Source of the DNA: Pseudomonas fluorescens
GTDB lineage: Bacteria; Pseudomonadota; Gammaproteobacteria; Pseudomonadales; Pseudomonadaceae
DNA: 64,000 nucleotides
Direction of reading: 5' to 3'
Assembly (NCBI RefSeq): GCF_002837185.1
Contig: NZ_KZ477985.1
Coordinates: forward strand, 376,101-440,100
Under the pieces are notes generated by a model, which made no database searches, had not been told where the DNA came from, and worked only from the letters and a program-made list of their open reading frames with translations. A program made the translations under genes and the position numbers. Each line of letters starts with the position of its first letter. The stretch's first letter is position 1. Of this stretch, positions 39,312 to 50,317 are shown in pieces.

Positions 39312-40652
39312 ATGTCCATCTACAACAAGCTTGACCTGACTGGCTGGAAACCCCGGCAGCTGACTTCCCGGGAGGTGCGCTTCGCCACCTGGATCGCGTT
39401 TTTCGCCTGGGTGTTTGCGGTGTACGACTTCATCCTGTTCGGCACCCTGCTGCCGGAGATTGGCCGGCACTTTGGATGGGGTGAAGTGGAGCAGGCCGAG
39501 ATTGCGACCTGGGTGGCGGTGGGCACCGCCGTGGTCGCCCTGGCCATCGGACCGATCGTGGACAAGCTGGGGCGACGCAAGGGGATTATCTTCACCGTGG
39601 CCGGTTCCGCGTTGTGCTCGGCGCTGACTGCGATAGGCGGGGCGTGGGGCAAATCGCCGCTGATCCTGATCCGTTCGCTGGGCGGCCTGGGCTATGCCGA
39701 GGAAACCGTCAACGCCACCTACCTGACCGAGCTGTACGGCGCCTCCGAAGACCCGCGGTTGACCAAGCGTCGCGGCTTCATCTACAGCCTGGTGCAGGGC
39801 GGCTGGCCGGTCGGCGCGTTGATCGCCGCCGGGTTGACCGCGCTGTTGCTGCCGATCATCGGCTGGCAGGGCTGCTTCATTTTTGCGGCGATCCCGGCTG
39901 TGGTGATCGCGATCATGGCGCGCAAGCTCAAGGAGAGCCCGCAGTTCCAGGTCCACGAACGCATCAGCCGGCTGCGTAAAAGCGGCGCGGTGAGCGACGC
40001 GCAGAACGTCGCGCAGACCTACGGCGTGGACTATGACGAGCACAGCAAGGCCGGTCTCAAGGCCGCGTTCCGTGGGCCGGCTCGCCGTGCCACGTTGGTG
40101 ATCGGCGCCGCGTTGTTGCTCAACTGGGCGGCGATTCAGGTGTTCAGCGTGCTGGGGACTTCGGTGATCGTCAGCGTGCACCACATCTCGTTCGAGAACT
40201 CGCTGATCATCCTCGTGCTGTCGAACCTGGTGGGTTATTGCGGCTACTTGAGCCACGGCTGGATGGGCGACAAGATCGGCCGTCGCAACGTGATCGGCCT
40301 GGGTTGGATGCTCGGTGGTCTGGCGTTCGCCGGGATGCTGTTCGGCCCGAGCAATATGGCGATGGTGGTCGGGCTGTACAGCCTGGGCCTGTTCTTCCTG
40401 ATCGGGCCATATTCGGCGGCGCTGTTCTTTATCAGCGAGAGTTTCCCTACCAGCATCCGCGCCACTGGCGGCGCGATCATCCATGCCATGGGCCCGATTG
40501 GTGCGGTGGTCGCAGGCTTTGGTGCAACCCAGGTGCTGTCCGCCGGCAGTGACTGGCAGACCGCCGCGCTGTGGTTTGGCGCCGTGCCGTGCTTCTTGTC
40601 CGGCCTGTTGATGTTTGCCGCGCGCCATGTGCGTCCGGAAACCGTTCAGTAA
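39312..40652 (+). CDS. MFS transporter
   Basis: Inner-membrane carrier of 446 residues with 12 predicted helices. Motif A appears in both halves ([12 protein letters not shown] and [11 protein letters not shown]), and the central cytosolic loop is long. The start MSIYNKLD is chosen; the longer frame is REP-derived. It probably imports the cluster's substrate, by analogy with sugar/acid and aromatic-acid symporters. The actual substrate is unknown. Confidence 0.88.
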   Translation: MSIYNKLDLTGWKPRQLTSREVRFATWIAFFAWVFAVYDFILFGTLLPEIGRHFGWGEVEQAEIATWVAVGTAVVALAIGPIVDKLGRRKGIIFTVAGSALCSALTAIGGAWGKSPLILIRSLGGLGYAEETVNATYLTELYGASEDPRLTKRRGFIYSLVQGGWPVGALIAAGLTALLLPIIGWQGCFIFAAIPAVVIAIMARKLKESPQFQVHERISRLRKSGAVSDAQNVAQTYGVDYDEHSKAGLKAAFRGPARRATLVIGAALLLNWAAIQVFSVLGTSVIVSVHHISFENSLIILVLSNLVGYCGYLSHGWMGDKIGRRNVIGLGWMLGGLAFAGMLFGPSNMAMVVGLYSLGLFFLIGPYSAALFFISESFPTSIRATGGAIIHAMGPIGAVVAGFGATQVLSAGSDWQTAALWFGAVPCFLSGLLMFAARHVRPETVQ

Positions 40653-40662
40653 GGAGTCAATG

Positions 40663-41424
40663 ATGAACCGTAACGTTGCCTTGATTACCGGTGCCGCCAG
40701 CGGCATCGGCCAAGCCCTCGCCGTGGCCTATGCGCGCCACGGTGTGGCGGTGGTCGGCGGGTATTACCCGGCTGACCCCCATGACCCGCAGGCCACCGTC
40801 AGCCTGGTGCAGGCCGCCGGTGGCGACTGCCTGATGTTGCCGTTGGACGTGGGCGATACCGCCTCGGTGGATGCACTGGCCGCGCAGGGCGTACAGCATT
40901 TTGGTCGGCTGGATTACGCCGTGGCCAACGCCGGGTTGCTGCGTCGCGCGCCGTTGCTGGAGATGACCGATGCGCTGTGGGACGAGATGCTCAATGTCGA
41001 CCTGACGGGGGTCATGCGCACCTTTCGCGCGGCGACCCGGCATATGCACGAAGGCGGCGCGTTGGTGGCGATTTCGTCGATTGCCGGAGGCGTGTATGGC
41101 TGGCAAGAGCATTCGCATTACGCGGCCGCCAAGGCCGGCGTGCCGGGGTTGTGCCGCTCGCTGGCGGTGGAGTTGGCGGCAAAGGGCATACGCTGTAATG
41201 CGGTGATTCCAGGGTTGATCGAGACGCCGCAGTCATTGGATGCGAAGAACTCGCTGGGGCCGGAAGGGTTGGCGAAAGCGGCGAAAGCGATCCCGCTGGG
41301 ACGGGTAGGGCGTGCGGATGAGGTGGCTTCATTGGTGCAGTTTTTAACCAGTGATGCATCGAGTTACCTGACCGGGCAGAGCATCGTCATCGACGGTGGC
41401 CTGACCGTACGCTGGCCCGACTGA
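40663..41424 (+). CDS. SDR-family oxidoreductase 1
   Basis: Short-chain dehydrogenase of 253 residues. The cofactor motif is TGAASGIG, followed by NAGLLRRAP, active-site Ser in AISSIAGG and YAAAK. The C-terminus [12 protein letters not shown] is typical of FabG-like enzymes. AAGGAG lies 6 bases before the second of two adjacent ATGs, so 40663 is preferred over 40660. It presumably oxidises or reduces a hydroxy/keto intermediate of the pathway. Confidence 0.88.
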   Translation: MNRNVALITGAASGIGQALAVAYARHGVAVVGGYYPADPHDPQATVSLVQAAGGDCLMLPLDVGDTASVDALAAQGVQHFGRLDYAVANAGLLRRAPLLEMTDALWDEMLNVDLTGVMRTFRAATRHMHEGGALVAISSIAGGVYGWQEHSHYAAAKAGVPGLCRSLAVELAAKGIRCNAVIPGLIETPQSLDAKNSLGPEGLAKAAKAIPLGRVGRADEVASLVQFLTSDASSYLTGQSIVIDGGLTVRWPD

Positions 41425-41439
41425 CTGTACTGGATCAAA

Positions 41440-41530
41440 AATGTGGGAGGGGGCTTGCCCCCGATGGCTGTGGCTCAGAAAAACCACTGTGACTGACCCA
41501 CCGCTATCGGGGGCAAGCCCCCTCCCACAT
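41440..41530. repeat. REPIN, GGGGGCTTGCCCCC family
   Basis: Full inverted pair between the two SDR genes. Confidence 0.95.
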
Positions 41531-41561
41531 TGGAACTGTGTTTATTCGGGAGATTATTTAC

Positions 41562-42311
41562 ATGCCTCAACTCACCCACCGCCGCGCCGTCATCACCGGC
41601 GCCGGCAGCGGCATCGGTGCCGCTATCGCCCGTGCGTACGCCGCTGAAGGCGCACGCCTGGTGCTGGCCGACCGCAACGCCGCCAGCCTCGCCGAAACCG
41701 CGATCACCTGCCGCAACCTCGGTGCCGAGGTGTTCGAATGCCTGGCTGACGTCGGCACCGTCGAAGGCGCCCAGGCCAGTGTCGACTGTTGCGTCGAGCA
41801 CTTGGGCGGTATCGATATCCTGGTCAACAACGCAGGCATGCTCACCCAGGCGCGCTGCGTCGACCTGTCCATCGCGATGTGGAACGACATGCTGCGCGTC
41901 GACCTCACCAGCGTCTTCGTCGCCAGCCAGCGCGCCTTGCCGCACATGGTTGCGCAGCGTTGGGGGCGGATCATCAATGTCGCCTCGCAACTGGGCATCA
42001 AGGGCGGCGCCGAACTGACGCATTACGCCGCCGCCAAGGCCGGCGTGATTGGCTTTACCAAGTCCCTGGCGCTGGAAGTGGCCAAGGACAATGTGCTGGT
42101 CAACGCCATCGCCCCCGGCCCCATCGAGACGCCATTGGTCAGCGGCATCAGCGCTGACTGGAAGCGGGCCAAGGCCAGGGAGCTGCCCCTGGGCCGCTTC
42201 GGGCTGGCCGACGAAGTGGCGCCGACGGCGGTGCTGCTGGCCAGCGAGCCCGGCGGCAACCTGTTCGTCGGCCAGACCCTGGGCCCGAACGCCGGCGATG
42301 TCATGCCATGA
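41562..42311 (+). CDS. SDR-family oxidoreductase 2
   Basis: Enzyme of 249 residues with cofactor motif TGAGSGIG, acidic residue after the second strand (VLADRN, suggesting NAD), NNAGMLTQ, active site NVASQLGIKG and YAAAK, and a FabG-like C-terminus. It differs enough from the first SDR that recent tandem duplication is unlikely. GGGAG lies before the ATG. Confidence 0.88.
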   Translation: MPQLTHRRAVITGAGSGIGAAIARAYAAEGARLVLADRNAASLAETAITCRNLGAEVFECLADVGTVEGAQASVDCCVEHLGGIDILVNNAGMLTQARCVDLSIAMWNDMLRVDLTSVFVASQRALPHMVAQRWGRIINVASQLGIKGGAELTHYAAAKAGVIGFTKSLALEVAKDNVLVNAIAPGPIETPLVSGISADWKRAKARELPLGRFGLADEVAPTAVLLASEPGGNLFVGQTLGPNAGDVMP

Positions 42312-42324
42312 ACGGGGTGTAATC

Positions 42325-42627
42325 ATGTGCGGACTCTGCGGATTGCTCGGCGAAGACCTGCATTGGAGCGACCCCCTGGGCGACGAGCTGCCCAGGCGTC
42401 GTGAACGCCTGCGCCGGATCGCGGCGATCAACCAGGTGCTGGCGGTGTTTCGGCTCAAAGTCGAAGACTTCCAGGGCGCGTCGTATCTGTTGCTGGGCGC
42501 CACTGGCAAACAGGAACTGGCCAGCGGCCTGGATCAGCTGTGGCAGGCGGCGCAGAACATGCTCGGTCGTCCGTTGGATCCCCTCGACCCCAAACTGCTC
42601 GACCATTTGGAATGCAACCCACTGTAG
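42325..42627 (+). CDS. Small CxxC protein upstream of CobW GTPase
   Basis: Protein of 100 residues beginning MCGLCGLLGEDLHW, so Cys2 and Cys5 form a CxxC at the extreme N-terminus. The rest is helical (ERLRRIAAINQVLAVFRLKVED). I do not know a function. The start recalls class II glutamine amidotransferases, but the protein is too short and lacks their domain. Its TAG stop lies inside the left arm of the next REPIN. Placed before a CobW GTPase, it might bind metal; this is inferred. Confidence 0.75.
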   Translation: MCGLCGLLGEDLHWSDPLGDELPRRRERLRRIAAINQVLAVFRLKVEDFQGASYLLLGATGKQELASGLDQLWQAAQNMLGRPLDPLDPKLLDHLECNPL

Positions 42628-42723
42628 GCGCGGGCTTGCCCGCGAAAAACCTCAACGATAACGCGTGCATCCTGGATAAACGCGGTGTCCCTGAGTGCTT
42701 CGCGAGCAAGTTCGCTCCTGCAA
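42623..42723. repeat. REPIN, GTAGGAGCGAGCTTGCTCGC family (diverged)
   Basis: Left arm GTAGGCGCGGGCTTGCCCGC; right arm changed at two bases. The left arm supplies the stop codon of the small CxxC gene. Confidence 0.88.
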
Positions 42724-42740
42724 GCGGCGGAGGTATAAAA

Positions 42741-43711
<971 letters not shown>

Positions 43712-43715
<4 letters not shown>

Positions 43716-44887
43716 TCACGTTGAGGGTCCTCGGCACGTCGGTCACCTTGCTCGAATGCCTGCGCGTGCGGGCCGAGCAGGAACTGGGTATCCGCCTGGT
43801 GTATCAGGTACACGACGTCGAACAAGCCCAGCGCATCGCGGTGATGCAGCCCGAAAGCTACGACCTGTACGACCAGTGGTTTCACAATGTCGATTTCGTG
43901 TGGCCGGCCCGGGCGATCCAACCCATCGACACCCGGCGCGTCGCGTTGTGGCACGAGATCAATGACCTGCCCAAGCGCGGACGTCTGTCGCCCGATGACC
44001 GCCTGGGCAGCGGCAGCGTGCCCAGCGAGCGGTTGTTCGTGCAGCACGATGGCAGCCTGGGCAGCACGGTTACCGAGCGCATCAGCATGCTGCCCCTGAC
44101 CCACAACGCCGACAGCTTTGCCTACCGTCCCGAGCGTATGCCCGACGGGTTTTGCCACGGCAATGAAAGCTGGGGCTGGCTGTTGGACCCCGCGTGGCGT
44201 GCGCGCACGGCCTTGCAAAGCGACGCCGCCATCGGCGCCCTGGACGCCGCGCTGGCGGTGCAGGGGGCAGGGCTGGCCAGCTTCAAGGACATTGGCAACA
44301 TGAGCATCGAAGAGATCGATTTGCTGGCCGACGTCCTGGTGCGCAAGCAGAAGGAAGGGCACTTTGCGGCGTTCTGGTCCGATGACGAAGAAGCCGCGCA
44401 ATTGATGCTCAGCCCCAGCATCGATATCCAGAGCCTGTGGTCGCCGACCTTGATGCGCCTGCACCGCGCCGGGGTGAAATACCGCCTGGCGGTGCCACGT
44501 GAAGGCTATCGGGCCTGGTTTGGTGGCTTGTCATTATCGCGCCATGCCCAGGGCGCGGTGCTGGATGCGGCCTATGCTTACTTGAATTGGTGGCTGTCGG
44601 GCTGGCCCGGGGCGGTGATGGCTCGGCAGGGCTATTACATCGGTAATCCGGCGCGCAGTCGCGATCACTTGAGCCGTGCGGAGTGGGATTACTGGTACGC
44701 GGGCAAGCCTGCGCGAGAGCAACTGCCGGGCAGCGATGGCCTGCCGCTGATCGATATTGGCGAAGTGCGCGACGGCGGCTCCTATGAACAGCGCATGGGG
44801 CATATTGCGGTATGGAATTCGGTCATGGATGAGCACAACTACCTGGTGCGGCGCTGGGGGGATTTCATGCGGGCCCGGCGAGGCTGA
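43712..44887 (+). CDS. Solute-binding-fold protein lacking a signal peptide
   Basis: Protein of 391 residues with the look of extracellular solute-binding proteins of the PotD type: MITLRVLGTSVTLLE, then YDLYDQW, LPLTHNADSFAYRPERMP, a mid-region WGWLLDP, and a C-terminal YLNWWLSGWPGAVMARQGYY. No signal peptide or lipobox precedes the fold, and no permease or ATPase gene is nearby. The start is fixed by overlap with the CobW stop. It may act in the cytosol as a ligand or metal-complex binder. Confidence 0.75.
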
Positions 44888-44950
44888 CGCGCAGCGTCAC
44901 GGGATGCATTCCCACGCGGAGCAAGGGAACGAGCATTCAGTGGCGCAAAG

Positions 44951-44986
44951 AAAAGGCGGTTACCTGTTGAAGGTAACCGCCTTTTT
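44951..44986. terminator. Bidirectional terminator
   Basis: Stem GGCGGTTACC/GGTAACCGCC with A-run before and T-run after. It serves the plus-strand cluster and gcd on the minus strand. Confidence 0.9.
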
Positions 44987-45003
44987 AATACCGCCAGTCT
45001 TGC

Positions 45004-47421
45004 TTATTCCGGCAGTTTGAACGCCATCACGTAGTCACCCTGCTTGGTGCCCAGGGAGCCATGACCGCCGGCCACGACCAGCACGTATTGCTTGCCGTCC
45101 TTGCCGGTGTAGGTCATCGGGGTGGTTTGCGCGCCTGCAGGCAGGCGGCCTTCCCACAGTTGCTTGCCGTTTTTCACGTCATAGGCACGCAGGTACTGGT
45201 CGAGGGTGCCGCTGAGGAACGCGACGCCACCGGCGGTGGTGAACGTACCGCCCAGGCTCGGCACACCCATGGTCAGCGGGATCGGGATCGGCGAGCTGTC
45301 ACGCACGGTGCCGTTCTTGTGCATCCAGATGGTCTGGTTGGTGGTCAGGTCGACCGCTGCCACGTAACCCCATGCCGGCGCCTGGCACGGCAGGCCCATT
45401 GGCGACAGCAGCGCTTCGAGGATCACACCGTACGGCGCGCCTTTGTTTGGCTGTACGCCTTCGGTTTCGCTGACGCGTGGGCCTTGCTTGGCAATGTCGG
45501 CCGCCGGGATCAGTTTCGATTTGAACGCCATGTAGCTCGGGTTCACGAAGGCGATCTGGCGCACCGGGTCAACCGAAATGCCGCCCCAGTCGAACACGCC
45601 GAAGTTGCCTGGGTACACGATCGAGCCTTGCAGTGACGGCGGGGTGAACGGGCCGTCGTAGCGCAGCGACTTGAAGTCGATCCGGCAGATCAGTTGGTCG
45701 AACGGCGTCACGCCCCACATGTCACGCTCTTTGAGGGGCGGTGGCATGAAGTTCAGCTCGGACTTGGGCTGGGTAGCCGCGGTGCGATCGCCCGCGACGG
45801 CACCCTGTGGTACCGGGATTTCATTGAAAGGCACAATCGGCCAGCCGGTGGCGCGGTCCAGCACGTAGATGCTGCCTTGCTTGGTCGATGCCATCACCGC
45901 GTGCCTGACGCCGGCAGCGGTCTTGATGTCGATCAGCGACGGCTGGCCGCCTACGTCCATGTCCCACAGGTCGTGGTGGGTGAACTGGACGGTCCACTTC
46001 ACATGGCCGGTCGCGATGTCCAGGGCGGTCAGGCCGGCCGCGTACTTCTCGGAGTCTTCGGTACGGTCGCCGCCGTACTGGTCGGGCATCTGGTTGCCCA
46101 TCGGCAGGTAGAGCATGCCGAGTTTTTCATCCACGGCAAACATGGACCACATGTTCGGCGAGTTGCGGGTGTAGGTCTTGCCTTCGGCCAACGGGGTGGT
46201 GTCGTGCGGGTTGCCGCTGTCCCAGTTCCACACCAGCTTGCCGGTGTGCACGTCGAACGCACGGATCACGCCGCTTGGCTCGTCGACGGAAACGTTGTCG
46301 GTCACGTGACCGCCGATGACCACCAGGTTTTTGGTCACGGCCGGTGGCGAGGTGGAGTAGTAACCCCCTGGGGCGAAGCTGCCGATATTGGCGCGCAGGT
46401 CGACCTGGCCTTTGTCACCGAAGTCTTCGCACATCTTGCCGGTGTCGGCGTTCAGGGCGATCAGACGGGTGTCGGCGGTCGGCACGAAGATGCGTTTCGG
46501 GCAGGCGTTCGGTACGGCGGCCGGGCTGGCCTTGCCGGTTGGCTTCTGCTCGGAAGCGTAGGCGGCGTCATCGTGATACGACACGCCACGGCAGGTCATG
46601 TGCGCCCAACCCTTGAAGTTCTCGGCACCCTGGGTGCTGATCTTCGGGTCGAAACGCCAGATTTCCTTGCCGGTGTCCGGGTCCAGGGCAATCACTTGGC
46701 TGTGCGGGGTACACACGTAAAGCATGCCGTTGACTTTCAGCGGGGTGTTTTCCGCAGTGGTTTCACCGGGATCGCCCGCGCCGGGAATGTCACCGGTACG
46801 GAAGGTCCAGGCCGGCACCAGCTTGTGCGCGTTTGCCGGGGTGATCTGGGCCAGTGGCGAGTAACGGTCACCGAAGGCCGAGCGGCCATAGGAATTCCAG
46901 TCACCGTCAGCCTGGCTCGGCGCAGTGTTGGTCATGCCGGCCACCGTGTCGCGGTTCAGTTGGCCGGTCTTGACCATTTCACCGGGGTTGGTGAATTGGC
47001 TGGCCAGGGCGGTAGCGCCCGCCAGCACCACGGCGGCGCTCAGCGCGCCGGTGCCCAGCGGCGCGGCCTGGCCATGCAGCAACGGACGGCGAAACCACGG
47101 CAGCAACATGACGATGCCCAGGGCGAACAGCAGGGCCAGGCGCGGCACCAGCTGCCACCAGTCAAGGCCCACTTCCCACAGTGCCCACACGGTGCTGGCG
47201 AACAGCACCAATGCGTACAGGCCCAGCGCGGCGCGGCGGGTGGCCAGCAGCAACACGCCGGTCAGGGCGATGCCGATACCGGCCAGCAGGTAGTACCACG
47301 ACCCGCCGAGCATGCTCAGCTTGACCCCACCGGCCAGCAAGGCCAGCCCCATGATCAGCAGCAAGACGCCTAGCAACCTGGGCAGCAGGCGGCTTGGGCT
47401 TGAGGCACCATCAGTGCTCAT
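45004..47421 (-). CDS. gcd: Membrane-bound PQQ-dependent glucose dehydrogenase
   Basis: Protein of 805 residues. The N-terminal 140 residues hold five membrane helices. The periplasmic PQQ-binding propeller follows, starting near DGDWNSYGRSAFGDRYSPLAQI. Conserved stretches include TCRGVSYHDD, GQVDLRANIG, GNQMPDQYGGDRTEDSEKY and TQPKSELNFMPP. It oxidises glucose to gluconolactone in the periplasm and passes electrons to ubiquinone; the acid produced solubilises phosphate. It stands alone. Confidence 0.96.
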   Translation of the reverse strand: MSTDGASSPSRLLPRLLGVLLLIMGLALLAGGVKLSMLGGSWYYLLAGIGIALTGVLLLATRRAALGLYALVLFASTVWALWEVGLDWWQLVPRLALLFALGIVMLLPWFRRPLLHGQAAPLGTGALSAAVVLAGATALASQFTNPGEMVKTGQLNRDTVAGMTNTAPSQADGDWNSYGRSAFGDRYSPLAQITPANAHKLVPAWTFRTGDIPGAGDPGETTAENTPLKVNGMLYVCTPHSQVIALDPDTGKEIWRFDPKISTQGAENFKGWAHMTCRGVSYHDDAAYASEQKPTGKASPAAVPNACPKRIFVPTADTRLIALNADTGKMCEDFGDKGQVDLRANIGSFAPGGYYSTSPPAVTKNLVVIGGHVTDNVSVDEPSGVIRAFDVHTGKLVWNWDSGNPHDTTPLAEGKTYTRNSPNMWSMFAVDEKLGMLYLPMGNQMPDQYGGDRTEDSEKYAAGLTALDIATGHVKWTVQFTHHDLWDMDVGGQPSLIDIKTAAGVRHAVMASTKQGSIYVLDRATGWPIVPFNEIPVPQGAVAGDRTAATQPKSELNFMPPPLKERDMWGVTPFDQLICRIDFKSLRYDGPFTPPSLQGSIVYPGNFGVFDWGGISVDPVRQIAFVNPSYMAFKSKLIPAADIAKQGPRVSETEGVQPNKGAPYGVILEALLSPMGLPCQAPAWGYVAAVDLTTNQTIWMHKNGTVRDSSPIPIPLTMGVPSLGGTFTTAGGVAFLSGTLDQYLRAYDVKNGKQLWEGRLPAGAQTTPMTYTGKDGKQYVLVVAGGHGSLGTKQGDYVMAFKLPE

Positions 47422-47581
47422 AGTGTGTTTCTCCGTTACGTTGGAATTATGTAACCCCGTGCTTCACTCACTGTAGATGACGATTCGGCGCGGGCTTGGT
47501 TCATCGTTTTTTTTGGATTTTTCCGTGGATAACCGGGTTACCCACAGGCGAGCAATAACCACCCAGGCGCAGGTCTAGTTC

Positions 47582-47595
47582 AGACAGCGCTGTCT
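47582..47595. promoter_or_regulatory. Perfect 14-bp palindrome upstream of gcd
   Basis: AGACAGCGCTGTCT, about 160 bases before the gcd start. It is an operator candidate; I cannot name the regulator. Confidence 0.5.
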
Positions 47596-47774
47596 TTTCG
47601 TACAGGGAAATTCGGCAAAATGGGGCGGCCGGCAGGTGAAGCGTTTCAGATTGTTGCGAAGGATAATGCGGCGGGGCTGTTTGAGGAAGGGTGAATCGCA
47701 AGATGCATCATTTCAGATTTGGTAACAGTGACAGATAGTCGCTGCCTGAATAGCCTGATGGGAGGTTCTATCTC

Positions 47775-47874
47775 TGTAGGAGCGAGCTTGCTCGCGAAAA
47801 AACCACTGGCGCCGCGTGTGTTCAGGAAGCACGCGTTATCGTTGCCGTTTTTCGCGAGCGAGCTCGCTCCTACA
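47775..47874. repeat. REPIN, GTAGGAGCGAGCTTGCTCGC family
   Basis: Inverted pair just downstream of the receptor gene stop (receptor on the minus strand). Confidence 0.95.
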
Positions 47875-47891
47875 GGGGGGTGAGAGGGCGG

Positions 47892-49910
47892 TTAGAAGGT
47901 AGTGCGGATGCCGAACTGCACACTGCGCCCCGGCGCTGGCGCGATGTCGCGCAGGATCGAGCTGGCGTAGCGCACCGTCTGGTTGGTCAGGTTTTCGCCG
48001 TTGACGAATGCCAGCCACTGGCTGCCACCCACATTGAAGTGGTAACCCGCGCTCGCACCCAGGGTGGTGTAGCCATCGGTGCCGCTTTCATTGCTCGGCA
48101 CGCGCCCCTGGCCGGCGGCATGTTCCACGTCGATACGCGCCTGCCAGCGGTCCAGTTCCCAGAGCAAACCGCTGTTCAAGCGCAGCGGCGCAATGCGCGG
48201 CAGGGCTTCGCCCGTGTCCAGGTTGGTCGCGCGGGTGTAGTCGCCCGACAGCTCCAGGGCGAACTTGCCGTAGGCGCCTTCGCCGAGTTTCCAGTGATCC
48301 TGGGCTTCGAAGCCGGCGAAACGCGCGCGTACGCCGGAATAGGTGTACTCGGGAATACCGCTGGCGTCCTCTTCACCTTCGTCGTTCAGCGTACGGCCAG
48401 TGCCGAGCAAGCCGATGTAGTTGGAGAAGCGGCTGTAGAACACGCCGAAGCTGCCTTTATGGGTGCCGTTGTCGAAGCGCAGGGCCAGGTCGCTGGACAC
48501 GGCTTTTTCCTTGGACAGGTTGGCATCGCCCAGCTCGTAGGTGCCGGTGGCGACGTGGGCACCATTGGCGTACAGCTCGTAGAACGTGGGGGCACGCTCG
48601 GTGTAGCCCAACGTGGCGGCCAGGGACCAGATCGGCGTCAGTCTGTAGACCGCGCCGGAGGACAGGCTGCCTGCGGTGAAGTCACTGGCCTTGTCGGCAT
48701 TGGCAAAGCGCGCGTTGCCCTTGGCGTCCGGATCGACGTTGGTGTGTTCCAGGCGCCCGCCAAGGCTGAGCTTGAGGCGCTCGGTGGCTTGCATTTGCTC
48801 AAGAATGAACAGCGCGCCGGCATTGGTATCGGTCTGGGGGACGAAGGCTTCTTCACCCAGGGCCGAGAATTGGTTGCGGGTCACTTGTGCGCCGACCACA
48901 CCCTCGAACGGGCCCATAGGCTGGTGACGGGCCTCCACCCGCGCTTCATAGCCCTTGTTCTTGAAGGTGGTGCCGGTTTCGCCGCCTTCGATCTCGCGGT
49001 GCTGGTAGTCGGTGTAGCCCGCGTCGAGCTTGACCGAGGTAAACGGGCCTTGCAGGTTGCGGATCTCGGAGGCGAACGCGTAGTGCTCCTGTTGCATGCG
49101 GATGCGCACGTCCTGCTCGGCGGGGGAGCCGTAGTTGCTGTCGTAGTTGCTGTAGGACAGCCCCGCGTAGCCATCATCCCAGGTGTAGGACCCACCCACC
49201 GCGCCGCCATCCTGGCGCCCGTCGCTGTTGCCCAGGCGGCCATTTTTGCCGGGGCCATCCTCGGTTGCCGGGGCATGACGGCTACGCGCGTAGCCCGGGA
49301 TTTTCAAGTCGTTGAATTCCCGCGCGTTGGCGTCCAGGTGCAAGGCGAAGGTGCCGTTGCCGGCCTCCAGTTTGCCCGCACTGCTGCGGGTGGTGTCGGC
49401 GCCGCCGTAGCGCAACTCACCGGCACCGTGGATGCCTTCGATGGCCTCGGTGGGGATGCGGTTGTCGAAGGTATTGACCACGCCGCCGATGGCGCTGCCG
49501 CCGTACAGGAGCGCGGCTGGGCCGCGTACGATTTCAATGCGCTCGACATTGATCGGGTCCAGCGGCACGGCATGGTCGTAGGACAGCGACGACGCATCCA
49601 GCGCGCCCACCCCGTTACGCAGGAGGCGAATACGGTCGCCGTCCTGGCCACGAATGATCGGCCGACTGGCACCGGGGCCAAAGTACGACGACGACACCCC
49701 CGGCTGCTTGTTCAGGGTTTGCCCAAGGCTGCCTTTTTGTTGCAGGGTCAGGTCGTCACCTTCCAGCACGGTGGTAGGCGAGGCGAGCTGTTCGCTGCCC
49801 AGCGGGTTGCCGGTGACGACTTGGGGAGGCAGTTCCAGGGCGTGGGCCTGGGAGCCGATCAACAGGGCGGCGGCGAGGGGGGACAAGCGCCAGAGAGAAG
49901 AGCGGGACAT
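47892..49910 (-). CDS. TonB-dependent receptor, ZnuD-like (zinc)
   Basis: Outer-membrane receptor of 672 residues: signal peptide 1-24, TonB box about LPPQVVTGNPL, plug with QPGVSSSYFGPGASRPIIRGQDGDRIRLL and IEIVRGPAALLYGGSAIGGVVN, and a barrel ending in Phe. The plug and the His/Asp-rich loop region (YARSRHAPATEDGPG) fit the ZnuD family of zinc receptors, as does the Zur-like box upstream. The zinc role is inferred from family and box together. Confidence 0.85.
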   Translation of the reverse strand: MSRSSLWRLSPLAAALLIGSQAHALELPPQVVTGNPLGSEQLASPTTVLEGDDLTLQQKGSLGQTLNKQPGVSSSYFGPGASRPIIRGQDGDRIRLLRNGVGALDASSLSYDHAVPLDPINVERIEIVRGPAALLYGGSAIGGVVNTFDNRIPTEAIEGIHGAGELRYGGADTTRSSAGKLEAGNGTFALHLDANAREFNDLKIPGYARSRHAPATEDGPGKNGRLGNSDGRQDGGAVGGSYTWDDGYAGLSYSNYDSNYGSPAEQDVRIRMQQEHYAFASEIRNLQGPFTSVKLDAGYTDYQHREIEGGETGTTFKNKGYEARVEARHQPMGPFEGVVGAQVTRNQFSALGEEAFVPQTDTNAGALFILEQMQATERLKLSLGGRLEHTNVDPDAKGNARFANADKASDFTAGSLSSGAVYRLTPIWSLAATLGYTERAPTFYELYANGAHVATGTYELGDANLSKEKAVSSDLALRFDNGTHKGSFGVFYSRFSNYIGLLGTGRTLNDEGEEDASGIPEYTYSGVRARFAGFEAQDHWKLGEGAYGKFALELSGDYTRATNLDTGEALPRIAPLRLNSGLLWELDRWQARIDVEHAAGQGRVPSNESGTDGYTTLGASAGYHFNVGGSQWLAFVNGENLTNQTVRYASSILRDIAPAPGRSVQFGIRTTF

Positions 49911-49942
49911 CGGACATTCCTTGGCAGAACTTCAATAAGAGT

Positions 49943-49957
49943 TGTTACAATATAACA
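49943..49957. promoter_or_regulatory. Zur-like box before the ZnuD-like receptor
   Basis: TGTTACAATATAACA is a TGTTA-N5-TAACA dyad, 33 bases before the receptor start on the minus strand. It fits the GTTATA-type zinc-uptake-regulator site of gammaproteobacteria. Confidence 0.65.
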
Positions 49958-50079
49958 TCTCTTTTTTCGCTGAAAAGAGGAACTTTTGCCGGACGGCTAT
50001 ATTCAATGCAGTGCTTCCACCGTTACGCCCCGTCGGCTAAGGTGCGCGGCTGTGTTTCCTCTCTCGCAAAAGGCCTGGC

Positions 50080-50313
50080 ATGACCGCGACAAGCAACGAC
50101 CCACTTCATGGCGTGACTTTGCAACACGTCCTTACCACCCTGGTGGAACACTACGAATGGGCCGGCCTGGCCGAACGCATTGATATCCGCTGCTTCAAAA
50201 GCGATCCCAGCATCAAGTCAAGCCTGACCTTCCTGCGCAAGACCCCGTGGGCCCGTGAAAAAGTCGAAGGCTTGTACGTCAAGCTGATGCGCACCAAACG
50301 CCCGCTGGACTGA
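50080..50313 (+). CDS. VF530-family (DUF2132) small protein
   Basis: Protein of 77 residues. [21 protein letters not shown] followed by [27 protein letters not shown] is the VF530 signature. Annotated as DNA-binding from structure; its cellular role is unknown to me. Four bases separate it from the next gene. Confidence 0.9.
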   Translation: MTATSNDPLHGVTLQHVLTTLVEHYEWAGLAERIDIRCFKSDPSIKSSLTFLRKTPWAREKVEGLYVKLMRTKRPLD

Positions 50314-50317
50314 GCCC

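Larger units (their letters stand above)
47422..47891. other. Intergenic region upstream of gcd
   Basis: 470 bases. The part next to gcd should hold its promoter and a 14-bp palindrome (listed). The far part is a REPIN ending before the receptor gene. A 66-codon minus-strand frame at 47501-47701 has no family resemblance and is not called. Confidence 0.7.

Noticed and set aside
42325..42627. Glutamine amidotransferase based on the MCGLCG start
   Set aside because: At 100 residues it is too short and lacks the rest of the class II amidotransferase domain.
47501..47701. 66-codon minus-strand frame upstream of gcd
   Set aside because: It covers the candidate operator and has no family match or convincing ribosome-binding site.
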